A stretch of 64,000 bases of DNA from Bacteroidetes bacterium UBA4416 (GCA_002390745.1 DGQK01000074.1:1-64000), one strand, 5' to 3'; counted from the stretch's first letter, positions 8,961-18,386 are shown. Translations and numbers: made by a program. Notes: generated by a model from the sequence alone, not told the origin.

Positions 8961-10103
8961 ATGAAATCCTCTGCAAAAGATCTTCTAAAGAAACAGCTTC
9001 TCCTTTTCTTCGGATTGTTTATACTTGCAGAAATCGTCTTACGCTTATGCGGTATGCGCGCCGGCACACTGCTCAATGATTTTAAGCCGGAGGCTCACCC
9101 GATCTACCAGGCCCGCTTTCTGAGTGACCGCTCGGGCATCAATCATATCCTCGCATCGAATGAATTGTTGATGGCCGGCAGCGTGATCAACCGGCAGGGC
9201 TTCAGAGGTTCTTTCAATTACACGCCGCATGCGGTGGATTCCGTGCGAAAGGCAAGCGGCAAAGAAATTGTGATGATCATCGGCGATTCTTTTGTAGAAG
9301 GCTGCTGCCCCGACAGTGTGTACCATTCTTTCCCCGACATCATCGACCGCAGCAATGACTACCGCGTTCTTAACTTTGGCGTAGCAGGAACCGATCCCGT
9401 GCAATATGAGCTCGTTGCCAGGCACTATGTCCCTGCGCTGAAACCCGATCATGTGGTGGTTACTTTTTACTTCGGGAACGATATCCTCCAATACCAGCGG
9501 ACACCAAGCCCCGGAGTGCCGCTCTTCTTTCCTTTCAAGAATAACAAATGGCTGTTTGGGGTTGCGCCCAACGACCTTTCCCAAAAATTAAATTACAATT
9601 TAAAAACAGCAGACGAAGCTTATACCTTCTACATGAACCACTATACCTTAGGTGGAAGCAACAGGAACGTCCTTGAGAAAGCCCTCGGCTACAGTGTCAT
9701 CTTCTCAAAAATTTACTTATACATCGAATACAGTATCGCCAAACGCCGCTGGCAGCAAAAGAATCCGGGAATGCACATCGACGAAAGCCAAATCAACCAG
9801 ATCTCTTACAACAACCTGAATAACATCCGCAGGGTTTGCGACTCCTGTCACATCCCGCTCACCATTGTGGGCATTCCTTCGCCAAAGGAATGCGAAGAAG
9901 GCGTTCTGCTAAAAACCAAATACAAAGATATTTTTAAAGATATCCCGTGGCACGTTCCTTCCTACCTGACCGCTGATGATTATGACGGCATGAGCGATGC
10001 CAATCATTTTAACAATCAGGGGCATCAGAAATATGCCGTTTTTCTTAAAACAATCCTGGACCATTCTCGCTCAACGTCTAAAACCCCGCTTGCCGATGAA
10101 TAA
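8961..10103 (+). CDS. SGNH/GDSL-type hydrolase-fold protein, membrane-anchored
   Basis: 380 aa. Residues about 11-30 are hydrophobic, acting as signal or anchor. The nucleophile block MIIGDSF has Ser110. The C-terminal catalytic pair Asp346-x-x-His349 lies in SDANHFN. These are block I and block V features of SGNH hydrolases. In glycan loci such proteins often act as O-acyl esterases or acyltransferases outside the inner membrane; the specific reaction is inference. It heads the plus-strand unit, divergent from the PhyH operon with 187 nt between the two starts. Its last codons overlap the next gene (ATGAATAA). Confidence 0.75.
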   Translation: MKSSAKDLLKKQLLLFFGLFILAEIVLRLCGMRAGTLLNDFKPEAHPIYQARFLSDRSGINHILASNELLMAGSVINRQGFRGSFNYTPHAVDSVRKASGKEIVMIIGDSFVEGCCPDSVYHSFPDIIDRSNDYRVLNFGVAGTDPVQYELVARHYVPALKPDHVVVTFYFGNDILQYQRTPSPGVPLFFPFKNNKWLFGVAPNDLSQKLNYNLKTADEAYTFYMNHYTLGGSNRNVLEKALGYSVIFSKIYLYIEYSIAKRRWQQKNPGMHIDESQINQISYNNLNNIRRVCDSCHIPLTIVGIPSPKECEEGVLLKTKYKDIFKDIPWHVPSYLTADDYDGMSDANHFNNQGHQKYAVFLKTILDHSRSTSKTPLADE

Positions 10104-11106
10104 GGCCCTGCTGTTTTTTGCAAAAAAATTGCGGTTAAGCAATCCCTGGAAGTTCAAAGCTCCTGTGCTGATGGCTGTTCCTTACCTGGTGTTTTTAATG
10201 AGTGAAGATGCGGGGCGTAGGGTATTCGCTGCCGTGTTGGCTTCCGTGACAATCATTGTCGGAGTAGCAGGCCTGGGCTATTTGAGCAACGACCTCGGCG
10301 ACCGGGAAAAGGATGCCGCGATCCAAAAAGAGAATGCCACTGCGGGTTTAACATTAAGCCGTATTGTACTGCTGTTTCTTCTGTTCCTGGCACTCGCTGT
10401 TGCTCCCTGGCTTTACCTTCCGTTTACACTACAAAGCCTGTTTCTTTTGCTCCTGCAGTTTTTCCTCTTCTACGCCTACGCCTTTAAGCCGCTTCGCCTG
10501 AAAGAACGGGGCCTTCCGGGAGTAATTACCGATGCCCTATACGCACACCTGGTACCCGCGCTGCTGGCGGCTTACACATTTTACACCTTCACCGGAAAAC
10601 AAATGTCTCAGGATGTGCTGCTGCTCTCCTTCCTTGGCAGCTGGCAATTGCTACTCGGCATTCGCAACATCTGCTTTCATCAGTTGAAAGATTATGACAA
10701 CGACATCCGCTCCGGCACCAACACCTTTGCGACGGGCTACGGCTTTCAAAAAACAAAACTGCTGGTTATAAAACTCATCCTTCCTCTTGAGCTGCTTGCC
10801 TTCCTGGGCTTTGTCTTCCTTATCTCCTGCACGTTTCCGCTCTTTGCTGCAGGCATTGCAGCTTACTGGATCTACAAATTTTTCTCCGAACGGAAAGCCA
10901 TTCCTCAATTCAATTACATGGATTATGCCTACAAATTTCTCGACGACCTTTACATCCAATGGCTGCCCCTGGTTATCCTGCTCTTACTCTGTTTCCGGTC
11001 CCTACAGTTCCTGCCGGTGCTCCTGCTTCACCTGCTTCTTTTCAGAAGCGAGCTGAAAACCGGTTTCATCGCACGTGTCAAACTCCTGTTCCCGCAATCC
11101 TCCTGA
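10096..11106 (+). CDS. UbiA-family prenyltransferase
   Basis: 336 aa from ATG 10096, which overlaps the upstream stop as ATGAATAA. An in-frame ATG at 9997 exists but lies inside the SGNH gene. Both Asp-rich motifs of the superfamily are present: NDLGDREKD (65-73, NDxxDxxxD) and KDYDNDIRSGT (198-208), with about eight hydrophobic helices. UbiA enzymes join a polyprenyl chain to an acceptor. In bacterial glycan loci a subgroup makes polyprenyl-phosphate sugars (DPPR-synthase type), which would fit here, but ring-prenylating members cannot be excluded. The stop overlaps the next ATG by 1 nt. Confidence 0.82.
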   Translation: MNKALLFFAKKLRLSNPWKFKAPVLMAVPYLVFLMSEDAGRRVFAAVLASVTIIVGVAGLGYLSNDLGDREKDAAIQKENATAGLTLSRIVLLFLLFLALAVAPWLYLPFTLQSLFLLLLQFFLFYAYAFKPLRLKERGLPGVITDALYAHLVPALLAAYTFYTFTGKQMSQDVLLLSFLGSWQLLLGIRNICFHQLKDYDNDIRSGTNTFATGYGFQKTKLLVIKLILPLELLAFLGFVFLISCTFPLFAAGIAAYWIYKFFSERKAIPQFNYMDYAYKFLDDLYIQWLPLVILLLLCFRSLQFLPVLLLHLLLFRSELKTGFIARVKLLFPQSS

Positions 11107-12224
11107 TGAACCTGGCGATCATATCCACCAACAAGGACAAGTATTCCGAAACCTTCATCCACAACCATGTGAAGTGTTTACCGGCAAATATTCACCTGTT
11201 GTTCGACGGCTACTTACCAAAGCGGTATAGCTACGATAAAGGCCTGAGCTCCGGTGAAATCGCGGCATTTAAGCAGAAAGGGCTGAGGCTCTTCAGGCAA
11301 AAGAATGACGACCCGCACCATGAATTAACAAAAGGCCTTGAGCGCTATATGAAACATCACCGGATCGATGTGCTGCTATGCGAATATGGCCCCGGCGGCG
11401 TGGAAATGCTTCCCCTGGCACAAAAGCTCGGCATCCCGCTGGTGGTTCATTTTCATGGATACGATGCCTACCGGGACGACATTCTAAGCACCTACGGCAA
11501 GCATTACAAAAGCCTGTTTAACTATGCCGGCGCTGTGATTGCCGTTTCGGGACACATGCGGACGCAGCTGATTGCCCTTGGATGTTACGCGGAACGTTTA
11601 CACCTGCTGCGCTATGGCGTCGACACTTCTGTATTCAGGCCTATAGCGGCACTACGCGAAGGATGTACCTTTGTGGCCTGCGGGCGCTTCGTGGAAAAAA
11701 AAGCACCCTTGCATACCATCAGGGCTTTTAAACAGGTGCTGGATAATTTCCCCGATGCAAAGCTTATCATGATAGGCGACGGAGAATTATTCGATGCCGC
11801 CCTGGAACTCGTGCGTGAACTAACGATCAGCGGGTCGGTTGAATTCACAGGTGTTTTAAAGCCACAGGAAGTCGCCGGGATCTTTTGCCGGGCAAGCGCG
11901 TTTGTGCAGCACTCGGTAACCAGCACCATCAATGACTCGGAAGGCACCCCCTTAACGATCATGGAAGCCATGGCCTGCGGCCTTGCGGTTGTAAGCACCA
12001 GGCACGGGGGAATCCCTGACATCGTCGGGCATGCGGAAACCGGCTTCCTGGTAGAGGAGCATGACGTGAACGGGATGGCGGAGTACATGTGCCGGATCAT
12101 TTCGGAGCCTGACATGGCGAGGCGCATGAGTGAAAGGGCATCGGAGAAAGCTTTGAATGAATATGCTCTGTCAAACTATACAGATGAGCTGTGGCGGATT
12201 ATTAAACTTCAAAAAAATAATTAA
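11106..12224 (+). CDS. Glycosyltransferase family 4
   Basis: 372 aa from the ATG at 11106, which overlaps the upstream TGA (TGATG). The open frame extends further upstream, but that part lies inside the UbiA gene. GT-B features are visible: an N-terminal domain with VVHFHGYDAYRDD (113-125), VIAVSGHM (144-151), and the C-terminal nucleotide-sugar site EGTPLTIMEAMACG (279-292) with GGIPDIV (301-307). GT4 enzymes transfer a sugar from a nucleotide or lipid-phosphate donor with retention. It is cytoplasmic and likely builds the repeat unit or stem of the surface glycan made by this locus. Confidence 0.88.
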   Translation: MNLAIISTNKDKYSETFIHNHVKCLPANIHLLFDGYLPKRYSYDKGLSSGEIAAFKQKGLRLFRQKNDDPHHELTKGLERYMKHHRIDVLLCEYGPGGVEMLPLAQKLGIPLVVHFHGYDAYRDDILSTYGKHYKSLFNYAGAVIAVSGHMRTQLIALGCYAERLHLLRYGVDTSVFRPIAALREGCTFVACGRFVEKKAPLHTIRAFKQVLDNFPDAKLIMIGDGELFDAALELVRELTISGSVEFTGVLKPQEVAGIFCRASAFVQHSVTSTINDSEGTPLTIMEAMACGLAVVSTRHGGIPDIVGHAETGFLVEEHDVNGMAEYMCRIISEPDMARRMSERASEKALNEYALSNYTDELWRIIKLQKNN

Positions 12225-12237
12225 GTTTGTGAAAAAA

Positions 12238-13212
12238 ATGAGCAGCATGAAGGCCTTAGTACTCGGAGCCGGGGGATTTATTGGGAACCATCTGGTATCC
12301 CGCCTCAAAGCCGAAGGCTATACCGTGTATGGCATCGACCTCAAAAAACCTGAATTCAGCGAAAGCGAATGCGACCTCTTTGTGGTTGGCGACTTAAGGG
12401 ATATGGGATTTTGCAAGAAGCACATCACAGCCCAATTTGATGAAGTCTATCAGCTGGCCGCCGATATGGGCGGTGCCGGTTACCTCTTCACCGGAGAAAA
12501 TGATTTCAACGTGATGCACAATTCGGCGCTGATCAACCTGAATGTCAGCCAGCTTGTTATTGAGCACCGGATCAAAAAACTATTTTACTCTTCTTCTGCC
12601 TGCGTGTATGCCAAACAAAATCAGGCAGATCCACAAAACCCATATTGTAAAGAAGACTCGGCCTATCCTGCTGATCCCGACAGCGAATACGGTTGGGAAA
12701 AATTATTCAGCGAGCGCCTGTGGCTTTCTGCACATCGCAACTACCATGTACAGGTGAGAATCGCCCGTTTTCACAATGTGTATGGCCCGGGCGGCGTGTT
12801 CAGCAATGGCAAGGAAAAAGCGCCTGCCGCCCTTTGCCGCAAAGTGGCAGAAGCACCCAACGGCGGAGAGATCGACGTTTGGGGAACCGGTGAGCAAACA
12901 CGCTCTTTTTTATATATCAGCGATTGCCTCGACGGCATTCGAAGCTTAATGAATTCTGATTTCACCGGACCTGTCAATATCGGCTCCGAGGAACGGATCT
13001 CATTGAATGAGTTTGCAAGGCTTATCATTTCTCTTTCAGGAAAAACGCTTTCTATTAAACAGGTGGATGGCCCTATAGGTGTGAATGGGCGCAGCTCTCA
13101 CAATAGCCTTGCGCGGGAAACCATGAACTGGGAACCAAAGGTATCGCTCGCAGAAGGCATCACAACAACTTACCAGTGGATCCAACAACAGGTACAAATC
13201 CCGGTTTCCTAA
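12238..13212 (+). CDS. NAD-dependent sugar epimerase, GDP-mannose 3,5-epimerase-like
   Basis: 324 aa from ATG 12238; ATG 12247 is an alternative. The Rossmann motif is GAGGFIG (10-16). SDR catalytic features are SSAC (119-122) and Y151-x3-K155. Blocks ADMGGAG, ARFHNVYGPGG, KEKAPAALCRK and PVNIG closely resemble plant GDP-mannose 3,5-epimerase, including its acid/base pair Cys (here 122) and Lys (here 194). This would convert GDP-D-mannose to GDP-L-galactose or L-gulose, an uncommon donor in bacteria. The assignment rests on remembered family motifs; a generic nucleotide-sugar epimerase/dehydratase is the fallback. Confidence 0.78.
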   Translation: MSSMKALVLGAGGFIGNHLVSRLKAEGYTVYGIDLKKPEFSESECDLFVVGDLRDMGFCKKHITAQFDEVYQLAADMGGAGYLFTGENDFNVMHNSALINLNVSQLVIEHRIKKLFYSSSACVYAKQNQADPQNPYCKEDSAYPADPDSEYGWEKLFSERLWLSAHRNYHVQVRIARFHNVYGPGGVFSNGKEKAPAALCRKVAEAPNGGEIDVWGTGEQTRSFLYISDCLDGIRSLMNSDFTGPVNIGSEERISLNEFARLIISLSGKTLSIKQVDGPIGVNGRSSHNSLARETMNWEPKVSLAEGITTTYQWIQQQVQIPVS

Positions 13213-13223
13213 AAGAAAAGTCC

Positions 13224-14255
13224 ATGTCCAACAGCCGGAACCCATACCTATCTGTTGTTGTCACTTCGCGCAACGACAACCACGGAGGCGATATGCTCAA
13301 ACGCATGCGCATGTTTGTTCGCGCCCTCATCCATCAATGCAATGCGTACAAACTCCCTTGTGAGCTCATCATGGTGGAATGGAATCCCATCAAAGGCGAG
13401 AAGCTTCTGAAAGAAGTATTGCCTTCGGCCACCGAGCAGGATTACCTGTCTATCCGCTACATCCTTGTTCCGAACGAGCTCCATCATACACTCGCCTTTT
13501 CGCAGCAATTGCCGCTGTTCCAGATGATCGCCAAAAATGTAGGCATCCGAAGGGCGACGGCTGATTTTGTTTTATGCACCAACGTCGATATTATTTTTTC
13601 CAACGAGCTGTTTGCCAGGCTGGCAAAAAGAGACCTGAAAGAAAACTGTTTTTACAGGGCCAACCGCTGCGACATACCAGCGACGATCGATGAAAACTGG
13701 ACCGTACAGGAACAGCTGGAGTTCAGCAGGAAAAATATCCTGAAGAGAAACGGAAAGAATCACCTCTACCCCAACTTTTCCGGGGAGCATGGCTTCCTGC
13801 AAAAGTATTTCGTCTTCATTCCTTTATTAAGAGTGCTATCGCGCGTTAAAGCCCTGTACGCTACTTCTGCCGTAGACAGACTAAACACATTGGATAAAGA
13901 TGCCTGCGGCGATTTTACCTTAATGAGCAAACAAAACTGGATGGACATTGAAGGTTATCCCGAACTGGAAGTGTATTCGCTTCACATTGATTCGATGGGA
14001 GTGATTGCCGCCGAGGCATTGGGGATGAAACAAGTGATCTTTAAACCCTGGGAATGCACCTATCACATCGAACACAGCAACGGCTGGGAATTTAAAACAC
14101 ACCTCGAACGGGTGATGTTTTATACAAACAAACCGGTAGTGGACTGGTGGGCTATCCGCGAGGCCGGGGTCGATTTGATCCAACACAAAAAAAAGTTCGG
14201 GATCAACAAACCAACCTGGGGCTTTGCGGATAAAGACCTTCAGGAGATCTCCTGA
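13224..14255 (+). CDS. Glycosyltransferase-like protein (GT-A fold)
   Basis: 343 aa from ATG 13224, 12 nt after the epimerase stop. YLSVVVTSRNDNHGG at the N-terminus is the start of a GT-A nucleotide-binding domain. A central CTNVDIIFS has the acidic metal site expected of a DxD-like motif, and a later EVYSLHIDSMG segment may form the acceptor side. Sequence outside these blocks is not diagnostic, and the sugar specificity cannot be told. Tight spacing with the neighbouring genes supports a role in the same glycan pathway. Confidence 0.7.
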   Translation: MSNSRNPYLSVVVTSRNDNHGGDMLKRMRMFVRALIHQCNAYKLPCELIMVEWNPIKGEKLLKEVLPSATEQDYLSIRYILVPNELHHTLAFSQQLPLFQMIAKNVGIRRATADFVLCTNVDIIFSNELFARLAKRDLKENCFYRANRCDIPATIDENWTVQEQLEFSRKNILKRNGKNHLYPNFSGEHGFLQKYFVFIPLLRVLSRVKALYATSAVDRLNTLDKDACGDFTLMSKQNWMDIEGYPELEVYSLHIDSMGVIAAEALGMKQVIFKPWECTYHIEHSNGWEFKTHLERVMFYTNKPVVDWWAIREAGVDLIQHKKKFGINKPTWGFADKDLQEIS

Positions 14256-14261
14256 CAGACA

Positions 14262-15383
14262 ATGATACAGGCTATGGAAAAAATTGCGATTATAGGCGTT
14301 GGTAGGCTGGGGCTTTGCCTGGCACTGAACCTCGAAGCCTGCGGGTATCACATTTTGGGGATTGACCTGTCGCAGGAATACGTCGATGCCCTCAACCAAA
14401 AACGCTTTCAGTCGCAGGAGCCGCAGGTAAGCGACTATCTCCATTCTGCCAGGCACTTCAAAGCTTCTACGGAGCTCTCCCGTATTTTTGAGGAGGACAT
14501 CCGCACCATCTTCATCGTTGTGTCCACGCCATCGCTTCCTACGGGAGAATTCAGCCATGCTTATATCGATGCCATCATCGATCAGCTGGAGCAGCATGGA
14601 AGACGCAACAGTGCGCATCACCTCATCATCAACAGCACCTGCATGCCCGGCTACTGCTCCTCCATCGAAGAACGCCTGCATGCCCTGAACTACACACTGA
14701 CCTACAACCCGGAGTTCATTGCCCAGGGCAGCATCATCCGCGATCAGCAGTTTCCCGACCAGGTGCTCATCGGCGGTTCCAATCCCGCTGCCATCGACAG
14801 CCTGAAAGCCGTTTACGGAAAGCTTTGCAAAAACTCACCCCGTTATTGCGTGATGTCGCTGATCAGTGCCGAGATGACCAAGCTTGCCACCAATTGCTTT
14901 TTGACCACCAAAATTGCCTTTGCCAACGCTATTGGCGATATCGCCCTGAAGGCCGGGGCAGAGCCGGAAAAGATCCTGGAGGCCATCGGTGCCGATTCAC
15001 GCATCGGAACAAAATACCTGAAATACGGCTTTGGATACGGCGGCCCTTGTTTTCCGAGAGATAACAAAGCCTTTACGCATTTTGCCGGAAAAGCCGGCTG
15101 CCACATGCTCATCAGCGAAGCCACGGATCAGGCCAATGAAGCGCATCATGCATTTTTAACGGAACGGTGGCTGAAAGATCATGAACAACAGGAAGAGATC
15201 CTGTTCGATTCTGTGACCTATAAAAAAGGCACCGATATCCTGGAGGCCTCGCAGCAATTGAAGCTTGCGGAAGCCCTGGCGCGTTCCGGTAAAAAGATCA
15301 CCATCCGCGAAAGCCCGGATGTGATCAAGCAGCTCATCGACCTCTACGGCAATTTATTTTCTTACCAGGTTCATGAAAATTAA
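14262..15383 (+). CDS. UDP-glucose/GDP-mannose dehydrogenase family protein, short C-terminal domain
   Basis: 373 aa (start 14262; Met5 at 14274 is an alternative). The NAD-binding motif is GVGRLG (12-17). YNPEFIAQGS (148-157), the Lys of CFLTTKIAFANAIGD (217) and catalytic Cys263 in GYGGPCFPRD match nucleotide-sugar 6-dehydrogenases, which oxidise UDP-Glc, GDP-Man or UDP-HexNAc to the uronic acid. Family members are usually 420-450 aa, so the third, nucleotide-sugar-binding domain (about 310-373) is shortened. With the GDP-mannose epimerase-like neighbour, a GDP-sugar substrate is conceivable but unproven. The last 11 nt overlap the next gene. Confidence 0.83.
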   Translation: MIQAMEKIAIIGVGRLGLCLALNLEACGYHILGIDLSQEYVDALNQKRFQSQEPQVSDYLHSARHFKASTELSRIFEEDIRTIFIVVSTPSLPTGEFSHAYIDAIIDQLEQHGRRNSAHHLIINSTCMPGYCSSIEERLHALNYTLTYNPEFIAQGSIIRDQQFPDQVLIGGSNPAAIDSLKAVYGKLCKNSPRYCVMSLISAEMTKLATNCFLTTKIAFANAIGDIALKAGAEPEKILEAIGADSRIGTKYLKYGFGYGGPCFPRDNKAFTHFAGKAGCHMLISEATDQANEAHHAFLTERWLKDHEQQEEILFDSVTYKKGTDILEASQQLKLAEALARSGKKITIRESPDVIKQLIDLYGNLFSYQVHEN

Positions 15384-17283
15384 GCCCGCCATCGTCATCA
15401 GTGCCTACAACCGGCCGCATGCCCTGCAAAGGCTGTTGAACTCTGTTGCGGCGGCGTATTATGATAGCTCCGACGTTAGCCTGCTTATCAGCATCGATCA
15501 GAGTGACAGCGACAGCGTTAAAACCATTGCCGGAAATTTTGACTGGAAGCACGGCACGAAACAGATCATTTCCCATGCCGGGCACCTGGGATTGAAGCGC
15601 CATATCCTCTTCTGCGGGTCGCTTGCCAAGGAACACGGCGCCGCCATTGTACTGGAAGACGACCTGATGGTATCTCCTTTTTTTTATGACTATGCCTGTA
15701 AAGCGTATGCATATTATAAAGACGAAGCCAACATCGCCGGCATTTCACTGTACAATTACCAGGTAGCCGAAAGTTGCTTTCTGCCGTTCAAAGCGATGGA
15801 CGATGGAAGCCAGGTTTATTTTATGCAGGTAGCCTCTTCGTGGGGACAGCTCTGGACAAGGGGACACTGGGAAGGTTTTGAAGCGTGGCTTGCAAAGCAT
15901 CCGGAACCAGGAAACGATCCCGCCATTCCGGGATATATCAGGCAATGGGGCGATCGCTCCTGGAAAAAGCATTTCATTCATTACCTGATTGCCACCTCCA
16001 AATATTTTGTATTTCCACGCTTATCCTTAAGCACCAATTTTGAAGACGATGGAACGAACGCATCAACGAAACAGGTTTTCCAGGTGCCTTTACAGGTTTC
16101 AAAAAAACAGTATGAGTTCAGGGAGCTGAAGGAATCACGAGCGATTTACGATGCCTGGTTCGAATTGCTTCCTGCCTGCATGAACCATTACAATAAAACA
16201 CTGAGCGGCTACAGGTATGAAATGGACCTCTACGGAAGTAAAGAGATCGTGCCAAATGAGTTCGATTACATTCTGAGCTCCAAGCAAGGCGACGAGCCCG
16301 AGCAGTCATTTAGCGCGAGTCTGTTTCCCCTGGAAACGAATATTGCCCTGAACCTCCGGGGCATCGACCTGGGCCTTTACCACAAACCAAAGAACCGTTT
16401 CCGGAAAAAGACCAGTGCGCTCCACAATTTCCTTGACCGCTTTCATGATGAAAAAGAATATGGCGTATCAGTGATTATCCCGGTCCTGGCGCTCCACCCG
16501 GATGAGCTCAAAGCCACGTTAGATTCCGTGATGCGGCAAACCATCAGTGTTGTGGAATGCCTGCTGATTTGCGCTCCTGCACATGCAGAAGCCCTGAAGC
16601 AATTTGCCTTAATATACGACAGAAAGCCGGAGGTTATTGTATGCGAAACAGCCCATACCACCGCTGAACTTTTGTACCACGGGCTTTCCTGCGCCACTAA
16701 CGGCATTCTGACCTGGCTGATGCCCGGCAGCACCTATACAGAACATGCGTTTGCCGATGCGCACTCTATCTTTAAAACACACCAGCTGGTAGCCTGGATT
16801 GCCGGACTGAATACGCCTTCGGAAGAAAACACCGACCCGAAGCACCTCGAAATAACACACTACCGCCTGAATCAAAACAGGATTTATAGCCAACTGGCGA
16901 AGCGAATTTTGAATGCGGACACGCAGCTGCATTTTTTCAGGAATCACAGCTTAAAGGAATTCAAGACGGCTGGCGCTAAACTACATGAACTTTTTTTTTA
17001 CATGGCAGAACGTTATCCGTATTACCTGGTGGTTGCCCGGTTTGGAGAACGGTCAGGCCGTTTTTCAGTAGAGCTTTCGGAAACAGAGACTGAAACTCTT
17101 CTTCTGCATTACGCCCATTTCAAGGACCGCCAGGTTATACAGCTCAGGCCTGTTCACCTCTTCATAAAAATCCCTTTCCTTTTAACGCGTTCAAAATATT
17201 TGTTGAGCACCTATTTAAAACATTTCCCGGATGTATTACGTGCTGATGAAAAGCACCACACCTTTTATTTCAGCAAATTCTGA
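15373..17283 (+). CDS. Two-domain glycosyltransferase
   Basis: 636 aa. The N-terminal domain (about 1-300) begins AIVISAYNRPHALQRLL and carries VLEDDL, resembling the GNT-I/GT2-like group that puts an acidic EDD at the metal site, plus a SSWGQLWTRG block. A second GT-A-like segment starts near residue 365 (GVSVIIPVLALHPDEL), with DSVMRQT and a degenerate rest; I see no clear DxD there, so it may be non-catalytic. The start overlaps the dehydrogenase gene (ATGAAAATTAA). It is the last gene of the plus-strand glycan unit, followed by 194 nt without a gene. Confidence 0.72.
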   Translation: MKIKPAIVISAYNRPHALQRLLNSVAAAYYDSSDVSLLISIDQSDSDSVKTIAGNFDWKHGTKQIISHAGHLGLKRHILFCGSLAKEHGAAIVLEDDLMVSPFFYDYACKAYAYYKDEANIAGISLYNYQVAESCFLPFKAMDDGSQVYFMQVASSWGQLWTRGHWEGFEAWLAKHPEPGNDPAIPGYIRQWGDRSWKKHFIHYLIATSKYFVFPRLSLSTNFEDDGTNASTKQVFQVPLQVSKKQYEFRELKESRAIYDAWFELLPACMNHYNKTLSGYRYEMDLYGSKEIVPNEFDYILSSKQGDEPEQSFSASLFPLETNIALNLRGIDLGLYHKPKNRFRKKTSALHNFLDRFHDEKEYGVSVIIPVLALHPDELKATLDSVMRQTISVVECLLICAPAHAEALKQFALIYDRKPEVIVCETAHTTAELLYHGLSCATNGILTWLMPGSTYTEHAFADAHSIFKTHQLVAWIAGLNTPSEENTDPKHLEITHYRLNQNRIYSQLAKRILNADTQLHFFRNHSLKEFKTAGAKLHELFFYMAERYPYYLVVARFGERSGRFSVELSETETETLLLHYAHFKDRQVIQLRPVHLFIKIPFLLTRSKYLLSTYLKHFPDVLRADEKHHTFYFSKF

Positions 17284-17477
17284 ATGACCGGAAAGGAATA
17301 CCCCTACTTTTCGTACACGTAGTTATTACAGGAAAAATCCGAAAGATGCTGTGATTCGCATACTTTAATTTGTCGTTCATCCCAAAAGCCCGTTTTTAAC
17401 CGATGAAGGCCTTGATTTTTAACACTTATGAGTTTTTAAATGAATACATTCGCGTAAAATTCTTCCAAAAAATATAG

Positions 17478-18386
17478 ATGAAAAAAAAGTTTTACTCCCT
17501 CACTTTACTTTTTCTGTTAGCATTCTCTTCATTCCGAAGCTATAGCCAGTGTAACCTCACCTACTATGCCGGTATTGGCGTGGCGAATTCAGGAACGAAC
17601 ACGGCCACCTGGACCAACTTCGGCCCGGGCCAGTACTTTGCATGGCCGGTGCTGAACGGAGGAAGTTATGCGCTCAGCACCTGCGGAGCCCCCATCAATA
17701 CACAGATCACAGGCTGGGACGCTTCGGCAAGCAGCGTGGTATTTTACAACGATGACAATGGCCCTGCTTGCAGCGGCACGTCTGCCTCGGTGGATAACTA
17801 TATTCCGAACTTCACCAATTACATGTACGTTCAGGTGACACAGAGCAACTGTGCCGCAGGCGGCGCATCGTCCATCAATCTCTACCTCCGCCAAAATGAC
17901 AACCTTGTATTTACGTCCTCTAATGCCGCCATGTGCTCCGGGCAAACGCGTATTCTAACGGCGACCCCTGCGAATGTAGGCTCTACCCCGGGAGGCTACG
18001 GAAACCCAGGCACCTTCTCCGGCACAGGCGTATCAGGCAATGTGTTTACGGCTCCTGTTGTGGCGACTCCTACTACCTATACAATTACCTATACCTTTGG
18101 TTATGTCTCTAAAACGCAAACCATTGTTGTGAACCCAAGCTGCCTGCCTGCGGAAGCGTTGAATTTTGACGGCACTGATGACCGGGTAACACTCGGTGCC
18201 TTTAGCATCAATGGTTCCTCTCCGCGAACCGTGGAGTTCTGGCTGAAAACACCGAACACCGGCACTTTTCAGAACCCGTTCTCATCGGGTACACCTAATA
18301 ACAGCCAGGCATTCAACGTCAAGGTGACGCCTTCCGGTAAATTAGGATTCATGGGCTTTAACAACGACAATTATCCTTCGACCTGA
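17478..18386 (+). CDS. N-terminal part of a giant SprB-repeat adhesin, ends at an in-frame TGA
   Basis: 302 aa. A clear signal peptide (residues 1-24, ending SYSQ) is followed by a Ser/Thr/Gly-rich region, an Ig-like segment (about 140-225), and the first half of a LamG/concanavalin-like domain starting ALNFDGTDDRVTLG. The frame stops at TGA 18384-18386 in the middle of that domain. The same frame continues directly as TTIADNTYHHVALSYDG, the second half of the same LamG domain, and stays open to 22925. Other genes here use TGA as a true stop, so this is a nonsense change or sequence error rather than a recoded genome. Intact, the protein would have 1815 residues. Confidence 0.75.
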   Translation: MKKKFYSLTLLFLLAFSSFRSYSQCNLTYYAGIGVANSGTNTATWTNFGPGQYFAWPVLNGGSYALSTCGAPINTQITGWDASASSVVFYNDDNGPACSGTSASVDNYIPNFTNYMYVQVTQSNCAAGGASSINLYLRQNDNLVFTSSNAAMCSGQTRILTATPANVGSTPGGYGNPGTFSGTGVSGNVFTAPVVATPTTYTITYTFGYVSKTQTIVVNPSCLPAEALNFDGTDDRVTLGAFSINGSSPRTVEFWLKTPNTGTFQNPFSSGTPNNSQAFNVKVTPSGKLGFMGFNNDNYPST

